Below are positions 42,335 to 50,372 of a DNA stretch of 64,000 bases, piece after piece. Location of the stretch: positions 1 through 64,000 of the forward strand of contig DASYGT010000048.1 of assembly GCA_035999365.1 (NCBI GenBank). The letters run 5' to 3'. This DNA comes from DASYGT01 sp035999365. Its GTDB lineage: Bacteria > Actinomycetota > Actinomycetes > Mycobacteriales > Jatrophihabitantaceae. Position numbers and translations under genes: made by a program. The stretch's first letter is position 1; each line of letters opens with the position of its first letter. A model generated the notes under the pieces. It saw only the letters and a list, made by a program, of their open reading frames with translations, was not told the origin of the DNA and did not search any database.

Positions 42335-43075
42335 ATGTGCGGTAGGTACGTCTCGGTGCGTTCGGATGCAGACCTGGTCGACGAGTTCGACGCCATCGAT
42401 GCAACCTCGGGCGTGACGGTGGAACCGGACTACAACATCGCGCCGACGAAGCCGGTGCGCGTGGTCGTCAACCGACCCCTTCGCGATGCCGAGGGTCGCC
42501 CGGCCGCGTTGCCCACGAGGCAGCTACGGGTGGTCTCGTGGGGACTCGTGCCGTCGTGGGCGAAAGACCGCAGCACGGCCTCGCGCATGTTCAATGCGCG
42601 GCTGGAAAGTGTCGCCACCAAACCGGCGTTCCGCCGGGCGTACGCGAAGCGCCGGTGCCTGGTACCGGCCGACGGGTGGTACGAGTGGCAGCAAAGCGAG
42701 TCGGGCCGCAAGCAGCCGATGTACATGACGCCCAGCGACGGCCACCTGCTTGCCTTCGCCGGCCTCTACGAATTCTGGGGCCCTCCGGGTGAGACGATCA
42801 CGACCTGCACGATCATCACCAGCCCCTCCGCGGGCGAGCTGGCTGCGATCCACGACAGGATGCCGCTCGTGCTCGCCGCCCCCGCGTGGGAACGCTGGCT
42901 CGATCCCCGCGTCGACGACCCTGCCGATCTGCTCGCTCCATGGGACGAGGCGCGCGGGGAACACCTCGAGCTGCGGCCCGTGGACACGACGGTCAACAGC
43001 GTCGACAACAACGGTCCCGAGTTGATCCGCCTCGTCGAGCCCGAACCGCAACCTGAACCGCAGCGGCTGTTCTGA
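42335..43075 (+). CDS. SOS-response-associated peptidase (SRAP/HMCES/YedK family)
   Basis: 246 residues beginning Met-Cys-Gly-Arg-Tyr. Cys2, exposed after Met removal, forms a thiazolidine crosslink to abasic sites; the other conserved residues are visible (Asn in YNIAPTKP, Glu in NARLESVATKPAFR, His in AAIHDRMPLVL). It protects abasic sites in single-stranded DNA. Since Cys2 must follow Met1, ATG 42335 is certain. TACCGT at 42322-42327 lies seven bases upstream with no ribosome binding site, suggesting a leaderless mRNA. Confidence 0.92.
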   Translation: MCGRYVSVRSDADLVDEFDAIDATSGVTVEPDYNIAPTKPVRVVVNRPLRDAEGRPAALPTRQLRVVSWGLVPSWAKDRSTASRMFNARLESVATKPAFRRAYAKRRCLVPADGWYEWQQSESGRKQPMYMTPSDGHLLAFAGLYEFWGPPGETITTCTIITSPSAGELAAIHDRMPLVLAAPAWERWLDPRVDDPADLLAPWDEARGEHLELRPVDTTVNSVDNNGPELIRLVEPEPQPEPQRLF

Positions 43076-43077
43076 CG

Positions 43078-43722
43078 ATGCCCGTGGCGACAACCCGCAT
43101 CGAGGTCGAGACGCCGTCGGGACCGGGCTGGATCGACCTTGACCGCCCCGCCCGCACCGCTCGCGCAGTCCTCGCGCTCGGTCACGGGGCAGGGGGTGGC
43201 GTGACGGCGCCGGACCTTGTCGCGGTTCGCGACGCGGCCCTCGGTGCAGGGTTTGCCGTCGCCCGCATCACCCAGCCGTATCGAGTTGCGGGCAGGCGCG
43301 CACCGGCGCCCGCGCCGAGGCTGGACGAGGCGTGGATCGCGATCGTCGAGCACCTGCGGCGCCAGCGCTCGCTGGCATCGGTCGCCCTGATTCAGGGCGG
43401 CCGGTCGAGCGGTGCGCGGGTGGCCTGCAGGACCGCCGGCGCGCTCGGGGCGGCAGCGGTCGTCGCGCTCGCCTTCCCGCTGCATCCGCCGGGCAACCCG
43501 GCACGTACGCGAATCGAGGAATTGGTCCTGCCGACCGTGCCGGTGCTCGTCGTTCAGGGCGATCGGGACGCGTTCGGGATGCCGCCCGCATCGGCCGCCG
43601 CCCGTCTCGTCGTCATCGACGGTGCCGATCATTCGCTGAAGCGGTCGACGGCACAGATCGGGCGCGCCGTTGTTGAGTTTGTCGACAGCGTGTTGGCCGC
43701 ACCGCCTGCGCCGAACGCCTGA
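43078..43722 (+). CDS. Alpha/beta-hydrolase (KANL3/Tex30-like)
   Basis: 214 residues. An alpha/beta-hydrolase: LALGHGAGGGVTAPDL (oxyanion region), nucleophile Ser in QGGRSSGARVACRTA, Asp in VVQGDRDAFGMP and His in GADHSLKRS. Length and sequence match the small KANL3/Tex30-like hydrolases. It starts two bases after the SRAP gene and is probably co-transcribed. The substrate is unknown. Confidence 0.8.
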   Translation: MPVATTRIEVETPSGPGWIDLDRPARTARAVLALGHGAGGGVTAPDLVAVRDAALGAGFAVARITQPYRVAGRRAPAPAPRLDEAWIAIVEHLRRQRSLASVALIQGGRSSGARVACRTAGALGAAAVVALAFPLHPPGNPARTRIEELVLPTVPVLVVQGDRDAFGMPPASAAARLVVIDGADHSLKRSTAQIGRAVVEFVDSVLAAPPAPNA

Positions 43723-43724
43723 AC

Positions 43725-44198
43725 TCAACAGGCGATCGGCGCACCGAGCGCCTGGGTCAGGCGGAACAGGTCATCAGGGGGGAGCTGCAACTGCAGTCCC
43801 CGCTTGCCTGCGGAGACGTACACCGTCTCGAACCGCCTGGCCGACTCGTCGATCACCAGCGGCAGCCGCGCCCGCTGCCCGAGCGGTGAGATGCCGCCGA
43901 CCACGTAGCCGGTCGCCCGTGCGGCCGCCACCGGATCGGCCATCTCCGCCCGCTTGGCCCCGAGCGCCGCCGCGAGAGCCTTGAGGTCGAGCTTTCCTGC
44001 GACCGGGACGAGGGCACAGATCAGCTTGCCGTCGACGGTGGTGATGAGCGTCTTGAAGATGCGGTCGGGCGCCACGCCGAGAGCCGCCGCCGCCTCGTCA
44101 CCGAATGCCTCGGTTCGGGGGTCGTGGGGGTAGGGGTGCAGGCTGAACGCCACCCTTTCGCGGGTCAGCAGCGCGGTCGCAGGCGTTCCGGTGGCCAC
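43725..44198 (-). CDS. ybaK: Cys-tRNA(Pro) deacylase YbaK
   Basis: 157 residues with the YbaK signature: TPATALLTRERVAFSLHPYPHDP, RIFKTLITTVDGKLICALVPVAGKLDLKALAAALGAKRAEMAD, GYVVGGISPLGQRARLPLVID. It hydrolyses Cys-tRNA(Pro). The start is GTG 44198. It is divergent from sigR, whose SigR-type promoter begins 16 bases beyond this start. Confidence 0.88.
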   Translation of the reverse strand: MATGTPATALLTRERVAFSLHPYPHDPRTEAFGDEAAAALGVAPDRIFKTLITTVDGKLICALVPVAGKLDLKALAAALGAKRAEMADPVAAARATGYVVGGISPLGQRARLPLVIDESARRFETVYVSAGKRGLQLQLPPDDLFRLTQALGAPIAC

Positions 44199-44212
44199 CT
44201 GGCGAGCCTATG

Positions 44213-44240
44213 GGGAATGCGCAACCGCCCTCGACTGGTT
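44213..44240 (+). promoter_or_regulatory. SigR/SigH-type promoter of sigR
   Basis: GGGAAT at 44213-44218 and GTT at 44238-44240 match the SigR/SigH consensus (GGAAT, GTT). The spacer is 19 bp, one more than the usual 18. It lies upstream of sigR and supports positive autoregulation during thiol stress. Confidence 0.6.
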
Positions 44241-44249
44241 CCCCCTGAG

Positions 44250-44270
44250 CCGGTCCGATCATCGGTCCGG
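44250..44270 (+). other. Leader hairpin upstream of the long SigR form
   Basis: A 21-base dyad: CCGG - T - CCGAT - C - ATCGG - T - CCGG, perfect except for two facing T residues. It lies between the predicted start of the SigR-dependent transcript and an in-frame ATG at 44278. It may hold back translation of the long SigR form. Confidence 0.45.
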
Positions 44271-44442
44271 GGCGTGAATGGTGAGAAGGACGGGTGCAGG
44301 CATGCCGGTAGCAGAGCGCGCGCGCCGTGAACGGGCGGTGTCGCGGACCTACGCTCCGTGGCCGGGTGAGCCCTGGCCGGTCGGCGCAGCAGTGGCGGGC
44401 ACCGTATCCTCCAAGCAGAACGCGACCGAGCAAAGGAGCGCA

Positions 44443-45063
44443 GTGGCGGACGATTCGGCCGACACCAGGCGGGCGCGCGCGGACGAAAGTGTCGAGGCGC
44501 GCACCGCGCGGTTCGAGCGTGACGCTCTGCCGTATCTCGACCAGCTCTACGCCGCCGCGATGCGGATGACGCGCAACCCCTCGGACGCCGAGGACCTCGT
44601 TCAGGAGACCTTCGTCAAGGCATTCGCGGCTTTCCACCAGTTCACCGAGGGCACCAACCTCAAGGCCTGGCTGTACCGCATCCTGACGAACACGTTCATC
44701 AACAACTACCGCAAGAAGCAGCGCTCCCCGCAGGAGTCCAACAACGAGGATGTCGAGGACTGGCAGCTCGCGCGGGCAGAGTCGCACACCTCCACCGGCC
44801 TTCGTTCGGCTGAGATGGAGGCGCTCGACCACCTTCCGGATTCCGACGTGAAGGACGCGCTGCAAGCGCTGCCGGAGGACTTCCGGCTGGCGGTGTATCT
44901 CGCCGACGTCGAGGGCTTCGCGTACAAAGAGATCGCCGAGATCATGGGCACGCCGATCGGAACCGTTATGTCGCGTCTGCATCGCGGCCGCAAGCAGCTG
45001 CAGAGCCTGCTCGCGGACTACGCGCGCGAACGTGGCTTGATCCCAGCGGGGGTGGAGTCGTGA
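44443..45063 (+). CDS. sigR: ECF sigma factor SigR/SigH (thiol-oxidative stress)
   Basis: 206 residues from GTG 44443, with AAGGAG at 44433-44438. Region 2 (DQLYAAAMRMTRNPSDAEDLVQETFVKAFAAFHQFTEGTNLKAWLYRILTNTFINNYRKKQR) and region 4 (LPEDFRLAVYLADVEGFAYKEIAEIMGTPIGTVMSRLHRGRKQLQ) are typical of SigR/SigH. It drives thioredoxin and other thiol-homeostasis genes when its anti-sigma RsrA is oxidised. The frame is open upstream to ATG 44278, adding 55 residues, reminiscent of the long, unstable SigR' form of Streptomyces. The stop overlaps rsrA (GTGA). Confidence 0.93.
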   Translation: MADDSADTRRARADESVEARTARFERDALPYLDQLYAAAMRMTRNPSDAEDLVQETFVKAFAAFHQFTEGTNLKAWLYRILTNTFINNYRKKQRSPQESNNEDVEDWQLARAESHTSTGLRSAEMEALDHLPDSDVKDALQALPEDFRLAVYLADVEGFAYKEIAEIMGTPIGTVMSRLHRGRKQLQSLLADYARERGLIPAGVES

Positions 45064-45350
45064 GCGGCTTGGGCTTCGGGCCGGGGAACATCGATTGCGA
45101 TGACGTCCTCAAGGACTTGTACCTCTATCTGGACGACGAGTCAGACGAACGCCTGCGCAACCGCATCCGTCAGCACCTCGACGCGTGTGCCCCCTGCCTG
45201 AAGCAGTACGGGCTCGAGCAGGACGTCCGCTCGCTGATCGCCCGGTGTTGCGGCGGCGACCGCGCGCCCGAAAGCCTGCACACTCGCATTCGCGTACGCA
45301 TCACCGAGGTGTCGCTCGAGACCTCACACCTGGAATACCGCGCCGAATAA
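45060..45350 (+). CDS. rsrA: Zinc-binding anti-sigma factor RsrA/RshA
   Basis: 96 residues. The ZAS motif H-x3-C-x2-C (HLDACAPC, residues 39-46) is present, with further cysteines at 13, 63 and 64 as in Streptomyces RsrA. Reduced, zinc-bound RsrA holds SigR; disulphide formation releases zinc and the sigma factor. GTG 45060 overlaps the sigR stop, giving coupled synthesis. Confidence 0.93.
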   Translation: MSGLGFGPGNIDCDDVLKDLYLYLDDESDERLRNRIRQHLDACAPCLKQYGLEQDVRSLIARCCGGDRAPESLHTRIRVRITEVSLETSHLEYRAE

Positions 45351-45354
45351 CCGC

Positions 45355-47004
45355 TCAGGCAGGCGCTGCCGGGGTCGGCGCCGGTTGCGGGTCGACGGGG
45401 CTCGCTGCCGACGGCGTATCCGAGTAGTAGTCCTCCGGTTGGGTCGCGTCCGTTCCTGCCGGCGCGTTGAGCAATCGCAGCGCGACAGTCAGCACGACGG
45501 TAACCACGATGTTGACGAGCAGCGCGGTCACTGCGACGTAGACCTTCGTATGGGTGCCGGGGAACAGCGCCAGCGAGCTGCCGAAGTGTTTGGTCGTCGG
45601 TGACGCCTGGTGGTAGGCGACAACCGTTCCGTAGACCATGGCCACCGCCCAGCCGACGAGTAGCGCCCAACGATGCAGCCATCGGGTGTACAGGCCGGCC
45701 ACGATCGAGAGGATCGTCTGCAGGATCCACACGCCGCCGAGCAGCTGCAGGTTGATCGCGTTCTGCCGATCCATCCCGAGCACGAACACGAGTGCGCCGA
45801 ACTTGACCACCAGCGACGTGATCTTCGCGACGGTGGCCTCGTGCTTCGGTGACGCATCGCGTACCAGGAACTCGCGGTAGACGTTGCGCGTGAACAGGTT
45901 CGCGGCCGCTATCGACATGATCGCCGCCGGCACCAGCGCGCCGATCGCGATCGCGGCGAACGCGACTCCGGCGAACCAGCTGGGAAACACCTGGTCGAAG
46001 AAGTGCGGCACGACGAGCTGGGCGTTCGGCTTGCCGTCCTGACCGATCACCGAGGTCTTCTTGTACACCGCAGCGAAGCCGAGCAGGGCGAGCATCCCGA
46101 GCATCAACGAGTACGTCGGCAGGATCGCCGCGTTGCGGCGAATGACGGTGCGACTTCGCCCGGCGAGCACGCCGGTGACCGAGTGCGGATACATGAACAG
46201 CGCAAGGGCGGAGCCGAACGCGAGCGTGCCGTAGGCCCAATAGGTCGAGCTGTTCGGGATGAACGTCGCACCCTTCACCTTCGCGGTCTTGGCGTGGGCG
46301 GCATCGAACATCCCACCGAAACCGATCTTCACGCCGATGTAGACGATCGCGACGATGATGACGAGATAGATCAGGGTGTCCTTCACGAATGCGATCAGAG
46401 CGGGCGCGCGCAGCCCGGAGGAGTACGTGTAGGCCGCCAGGGCTGCGAAGGCGATGATCAGCGGCAGGTCTCGCACGAACCAGTTGCCTGAGCCGCCCAG
46501 CCCCATCGTGTCGAGCACCGCTTGGATGCCGACCAGCTGCAAGGCGATGTAGGGCATCGTCGCGACGATGCCGGTGATGGCGACCGCAAGCGCGAGTCCC
46601 CGGCTGTCGTAGCGTCCCCGCACGAAGTCCGCCGGCGTCACCCACCCGTGCCGATGCGACACGCTCCAGAGGCGCGGCATGAAGATGAAGATCAGCGGGT
46701 ACACGACGATCGTGTACGGCACGGCGAAGAACCCGCTGACCGCCCCGGTCGCAAACATGGCCGCGGGGACGGCGACGAACGTGTAAGCGGTGTACAGGTC
46801 GCCGCCGAGCAGGAACCAGGTCACCACGGTGCCGAAACCGCGGCCGCCGAGGCCCCACTCGTCCAGGCTGTCCATTGATTCCGCGCGTCGCCACCGCACT
46901 GCGACGAAGCCGCCGAGGGTGACGAGCAGGAAGAAGAAGATGACGACGCCGAGTTCGACGCCGTTGACCCCGCGTCCCGACGCAAGCGTGGCGAGGCCGC
47001 TCAT
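45355..47004 (-). CDS. mctC: Sodium:solute symporter, monocarboxylate (MctC-like) transporter
   Basis: 549 residues from ATG 47004, with about 13 hydrophobic segments and SSS-family features (DEWGLGGRGFGTVVTWFLLGGDLYTAYTFVAVPAAMFA, GWVTPADFVRGRY, FKDTLIYLVIIVAIVYIG-like span). The C-terminal tail is Pro/Ala-rich. MctC-type carriers import acetate, propionate or pyruvate. The start overlaps the stop of the DUF3311 gene (ATGA), the usual partner. A CRP-like site lies upstream of the pair, fitting carbon-source control. Confidence 0.88.
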   Translation of the reverse strand: MSGLATLASGRGVNGVELGVVIFFFLLVTLGGFVAVRWRRAESMDSLDEWGLGGRGFGTVVTWFLLGGDLYTAYTFVAVPAAMFATGAVSGFFAVPYTIVVYPLIFIFMPRLWSVSHRHGWVTPADFVRGRYDSRGLALAVAITGIVATMPYIALQLVGIQAVLDTMGLGGSGNWFVRDLPLIIAFAALAAYTYSSGLRAPALIAFVKDTLIYLVIIVAIVYIGVKIGFGGMFDAAHAKTAKVKGATFIPNSSTYWAYGTLAFGSALALFMYPHSVTGVLAGRSRTVIRRNAAILPTYSLMLGMLALLGFAAVYKKTSVIGQDGKPNAQLVVPHFFDQVFPSWFAGVAFAAIAIGALVPAAIMSIAAANLFTRNVYREFLVRDASPKHEATVAKITSLVVKFGALVFVLGMDRQNAINLQLLGGVWILQTILSIVAGLYTRWLHRWALLVGWAVAMVYGTVVAYHQASPTTKHFGSSLALFPGTHTKVYVAVTALLVNIVVTVVLTVALRLLNAPAGTDATQPEDYYSDTPSAASPVDPQPAPTPAAPA

Positions 47005-47243
47005 CGGGGTGTCCTGTCGCGTCGTGCGTGCCGCAGCACGAGATACGCCGCCCAGGTGAAGGCGGACGCCAGAAAGACCCACATGAACTGATACCAGTAG
47101 AAGAAGGGGAAGCCCAACAGGCGCGGGCCGTCCTTCGCATATACCGGGACGATCGCCAGCGCGATCAGCGGTACTGCGAGCAGCACACCCGCGGCGATCA
47201 TCGCGCCGGCGGGCAGTGGTCGGGGGCGTCCGGTCGGCTGCAT
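47001..47243 (-). CDS. DUF3311 small membrane protein, transporter partner
   Basis: 80 residues from ATG 47243 with GGAGG upstream. Two membrane spans (AMIAAGVLLAVPLIALAIVPVYA and GFPFFYWYQFMWVFLASAFTWAAYLVL) and a charged C-terminus are typical of DUF3311 proteins, which accompany sodium:solute symporters. It overlaps the transporter gene by four bases. A role as accessory subunit is inferred from this conserved pairing. Confidence 0.85.
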   Translation of the reverse strand: MQPTGRPRPLPAGAMIAAGVLLAVPLIALAIVPVYAKDGPRLLGFPFFYWYQFMWVFLASAFTWAAYLVLRHARRDRTPR

Positions 47244-47263
47244 CGCGACCTCCAGATCATGGC

Positions 47264-47279
47264 TGTGAGCGACGTCACC
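47264..47279. promoter_or_regulatory. CRP/GlxR-like binding site upstream of the monocarboxylate transporter
   Basis: TGTGA - GCGACG - TCACC, nine of ten positions of the consensus TGTGA-N6-TCACA. It lies 20 bases before the DUF3311 start and 82 before the divergent histidine kinase start. Control of acetate/pyruvate uptake by a cAMP-CRP protein is known in other actinobacteria. Confidence 0.55.
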
Positions 47280-47361
47280 TCTGCATCTGGGACTGGCTAC
47301 CCAGCCCGTCCGTTGCCCAAACCGGGGCATCCGTGCGGCAGGCGTGGCAGGCTGACGCCCG

Positions 47362-48876
47362 ATGTCCGCCCTCTCCGATCTGCTCGCCGCGCGTACGCCA
47401 CTCACCGACGCGCAGGTGGTGCATATCCAGCGTCTCGTCGGCGAGTGGCAGTTGCTGTCGGATCTTGCGTTCGCCGATCTGCTGCTCTGGGTGCCTGTCA
47501 CCGTCGCGGTCGGTGAAGCGGGCAGTGTCGACGCCTTCCTGTGCGCAGCGCAGTGCCGGCCGACGACGGGCCCGACGGCATATCAGAACGATCAGGTAGG
47601 CGTGCTGCTGCGCGGATCACGATCGGTCCCGCTACGCGTCGCTCTGACGGAAGGGCGCATCTTCCGCGAGGGTGACGCGGACTGGGAGGGCGACCTGCCG
47701 ATCCGGCGCGAGGCCATACCCGTACGGCTCGCCGGAGAGGTCATTGCCGTGCTCGGCAAGGACGCCAACCTGGCCAGCGTGCGCACGCCCAGTCAGCTTG
47801 AGCTGGTGTACCTGCAGAGCGCCGCCGATCTCGCCGCGATGGTCGCCGACGGAACGTTCCCGGGACCGGACGCCGGGCTCGAGGAGGGTTCCGGTCCGCG
47901 CGTCGGGGACGGGGTGGTCCGTCTCGAGCCCGATCGCACGATCATCTACGCCAGCCCCAATGCGCTGTCGGCATTCAGCCGCCTCGGCGTCACCGGCAAT
48001 GTGCTCGGCGAGCCCATCGACGCGCTCACGAGCACCGTCGCCGACGATCCGTTCGATGCGGGAGATCTCGCCCTCGCCGTCAGCACGGCGATCGAAGGTG
48101 GGCAGCCGGCGAGCATCGAGGTCGACGGCGGAGGGGCGACGGTGCTGTTCCGCGCACTTCCGTTACGGCCGCGCGGGGAGACGCTCGGCGCCCTCTTGCT
48201 CATGCAGGACGTGACCGAACTGCGCCGTCGCGATCGTCAGATCATGAGCAAGGACGCCACGATCCGCGAGATCCATCACCGAGTGAAGAACAATTTGCAG
48301 ACGGTGGCCGCGCTGCTGCGACTGCAGGCCCGACGGGTATCCGTTCCGGAGGCCCGGATCGCCCTCGAGGAGTCGATGCGCCGAGTGAGCTCGATCGCGC
48401 TCGTGCACGAGACGCTGTCGGTGTCGATGGACGAAACTGTCGATTTCGATGATGTCGTCGACCGCCTGCTCGGAATGCTCTCCGACGTCATGGGCTCGAC
48501 CTCCCGCATCGAGGTCAGCCGCACCGGCAGCTTCGGTGACATCCCGGCCGAGGTCGCCACCGCCCTCGTGCTCGTCCTGACCGAGCTCGTGCAGAACGCG
48601 ATCGAGCACGCGTTTCCCGGCCGTGAGACCGGGCTGATCGAGGTGATCGCCGCGCGGGCACGGGGCCGGCTGACGGTGACGATCCGCGACGACGGCGTCG
48701 GTTTGCCCGCCGACTTCACCGTGGTGTCATCAGATCGGCTGGGGTTGCAGATAGTGCAGACGCTGGTGTCAGCGGAACTGGATGGGACGGTCGAGTTCAG
48801 CGCCCATGACGGCGGTGTCGGCACCGCGGCGGTGGTGTCGATGCCGCTGGGCAGCAAGGCCCGGGTGGGCGGCTAG
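47362..48876 (+). CDS. pdtaS: PdtaS-type sensor histidine kinase (GAF-PAS-HisKA_2-HATPase)
   Basis: 504 residues. An N-terminal GAF-like domain (about 30-160) and a PAS-like domain (about 185-295; VRLEPDRTIIYASPNALSAFSRLGV) precede a HisKA_2 dimerisation region with the phospho-acceptor in EIHHRVKNNLQTVAALLRLQARR, then an HATPase (ELVQNAIEHAF, DDGVGLP). This is the layout of mycobacterial PdtaS, a cytosolic kinase that signals to an ANTAR RNA-binding regulator. Its place next to whiB1 is the same as in mycobacteria. The regulator PdtaR is not in the window. Confidence 0.88.
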   Translation: MSALSDLLAARTPLTDAQVVHIQRLVGEWQLLSDLAFADLLLWVPVTVAVGEAGSVDAFLCAAQCRPTTGPTAYQNDQVGVLLRGSRSVPLRVALTEGRIFREGDADWEGDLPIRREAIPVRLAGEVIAVLGKDANLASVRTPSQLELVYLQSAADLAAMVADGTFPGPDAGLEEGSGPRVGDGVVRLEPDRTIIYASPNALSAFSRLGVTGNVLGEPIDALTSTVADDPFDAGDLALAVSTAIEGGQPASIEVDGGGATVLFRALPLRPRGETLGALLLMQDVTELRRRDRQIMSKDATIREIHHRVKNNLQTVAALLRLQARRVSVPEARIALEESMRRVSSIALVHETLSVSMDETVDFDDVVDRLLGMLSDVMGSTSRIEVSRTGSFGDIPAEVATALVLVLTELVQNAIEHAFPGRETGLIEVIAARARGRLTVTIRDDGVGLPADFTVVSSDRLGLQIVQTLVSAELDGTVEFSAHDGGVGTAAVVSMPLGSKARVGG

Positions 48877-48916
48877 CCGACTGCAGGGTCGCGCGACCGG
48901 GTCGCCCGAGCCGGGA

Positions 48917-49168
48917 TCAGGCCAGGCGTGCGCGTGCGCGGGCATTGCGCCGCTTCAGCGCGCGGCGCTCGTCCTCGGACAGCCCGCCCCAGACGCCTGC
49001 GTCCTGGCCGCTCTCGAGTGCCCACGCCAGGCATTCCTGAATGACGGGGCAGCGGCGGCACACCGACTTCGCCTGCTCGATCTGGAGCAAGGCCGGTCCG
49101 GTGTTCCCGATGGGGAAGAACAGCTCGGGGTCTTCGTCACGGCAAATAGCGCGGTGACGCCAGTCCAT
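48917..49168 (-). CDS. whiB1: WhiB1-type [4Fe-4S] transcriptional regulator
   Basis: 83 residues. Cysteines at 9, 37, 40 and 46 (C-x27-C-x2-C-x5-C) match WhiB1 exactly and GVWGG is present, followed by a basic tail (RRALKRRNARARARLA). WhiB1 carries a nitric-oxide-sensitive [4Fe-4S] cluster, binds the primary sigma factor and is essential in mycobacteria. AGGAG stands before ATG 49168. A CRP-like site lies 55 bases upstream of the start, as known for mycobacterial whiB1. Confidence 0.93.
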   Translation of the reverse strand: MDWRHRAICRDEDPELFFPIGNTGPALLQIEQAKSVCRRCPVIQECLAWALESGQDAGVWGGLSEDERRALKRRNARARARLA

Positions 49169-49223
49169 GGATAGATCTCCTCACGTGGGCGACGGCGTAG
49201 GGCCGGGGGCCCTTCAGCGTGCT

Positions 49224-49239
49224 TGTGAATCGTTTCACG
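49224..49239. promoter_or_regulatory. CRP-like binding site upstream of whiB1
   Basis: TGTGA - ATCGTT - TCACG, nine of ten consensus positions of TGTGA-N6-TCACA. It lies 55 bases from the whiB1 start codon. In Mycobacterium tuberculosis cAMP-bound CRP activates whiB1 from a comparable position, so conserved control is likely. Confidence 0.6.
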
Positions 49240-49417
49240 AGCTAGCGCCTGCCGCAAGCGCTGCCGGGGCATTGCTAGCCAAGTCACCCCCAAAGGCGAT
49301 GACCCGGCGCCGGCATGACGTGCCGATGCGGCCGTTGCTGACGTTCTCCAGCTACCGACCTTTGCACCGTACGCGTGATGCAGCCGTGAAGTCGAGGCGA
49401 ACGTGCGGCAATTCCGG

Positions 49418-50338
49418 TCAGATCACCACCTGAACCGCCGAGTGCACGGAACGAAAAACCAGCTTCTCGCGCATTCCGACAAATTCACCGTCGACCTGAA
49501 CGGGCAACGGTTCGTCGGCCAGCACGGTGAGGCCGCTCAGATCGTGCGTCACGTGTGCGCCACGCTTGCCGATGTGCGGTGAGTCACCGGACAGCCGAGC
49601 CAGGCTCCACAAAATCCCGGCCGTTCCCATCCGGCGGCGGGCGTAGAGGGCCAGCCCGGATTCGAAATCGGCATCCGGCGTCGGGTGCAGCGGGCGGTTG
49701 CCGACGAACGTCCACGGGTCGGCGTTGGCCACGATCGCGAAGTGGATGTGGTCGAGACTCCTGCCATCGGGCAGCTCGACTTTCAGCCGCGGGTGTCGCC
49801 GGTCGGTCCGGAAGAACTGACGCACGCCGACGCGTGCGTAGAGGGCGTGGGTTGATCGCTTGCCTCGGCGGCGATGGCGTTCGACACCTTCGACGATCGC
49901 GGCGTCGAAGCCGATCCCAGCGGCGAAGGTGAACCAACGGTCGTCGACGTGCCCGAGGCTCACTGCCCGCCGCGACTGCGCGCGCAGTGCCTCGAGCAGT
50001 ACCCCGGTCGACTCGATCGGATCGTTGGACAACCCGAGCGCGCGCGCGAAGACGTTGGTCGACCCGGTAGGCACCACACCGAGCGCGGGTACCCGCTCGT
50101 GCACGCCGTCGGTGAGCAGGCCGTTGACGACCTCGTTGATGGTGCCGTCGCCGCCGAGCGCCACGACGACGTCTGCCCCGTCGCGCATCGCGCGGCACGC
50201 GAGTGCTGCGGCATGTCCCCGATTCGCGGTCTCGACGACTTCCAGCCGCGCCTCGCTGCCGAGTGCGTGCGCGAGGACATCCCGCTCGCGAGCACTGGTG
50301 GCGGTGGCGTGGGGGTTGGAGATGACGACGACGCGCAC
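49418..50338 (-). CDS. Diacylglycerol kinase-family lipid kinase
   Basis: 306 residues from GTG 50338 (VRVVVISNPHATATS). Catalytic-domain motifs are VVVALGGDGTINEVVNGLL (GGDGT) and LGVVPTGSTNVFARALGLSNDP, followed by the beta-sandwich domain (FTFAAGIGFDAAIVEGVE, VQVDGEFVGMREKLVF). It probably phosphorylates diacylglycerol or a related lipid. In mycobacteria a comparable gene (Rv3218) also lies beside whiB1. Further upstream in-frame codons read into the divergent membrane gene and are rejected. Confidence 0.87.
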   Translation of the reverse strand: MRVVVISNPHATATSARERDVLAHALGSEARLEVVETANRGHAAALACRAMRDGADVVVALGGDGTINEVVNGLLTDGVHERVPALGVVPTGSTNVFARALGLSNDPIESTGVLLEALRAQSRRAVSLGHVDDRWFTFAAGIGFDAAIVEGVERHRRRGKRSTHALYARVGVRQFFRTDRRHPRLKVELPDGRSLDHIHFAIVANADPWTFVGNRPLHPTPDADFESGLALYARRRMGTAGILWSLARLSGDSPHIGKRGAHVTHDLSGLTVLADEPLPVQVDGEFVGMREKLVFRSVHSAVQVVI

Positions 50339-50372
50339 TGCGCGGACACTACGCGTCGGTAGGGTGGCCGAC

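Noticed and set aside
45170..47140. 656-codon open frame on the minus strand
   Set aside because: Same-strand alternative frame of the symporter gene; composition dominated by Arg/His.
48887..48898. GGTCGCGCGACC palindrome between pdtaS and whiB1
   Set aside because: Once a loop is allowed the stem is only about four pairs and there is no T-run; too weak to call a terminator.
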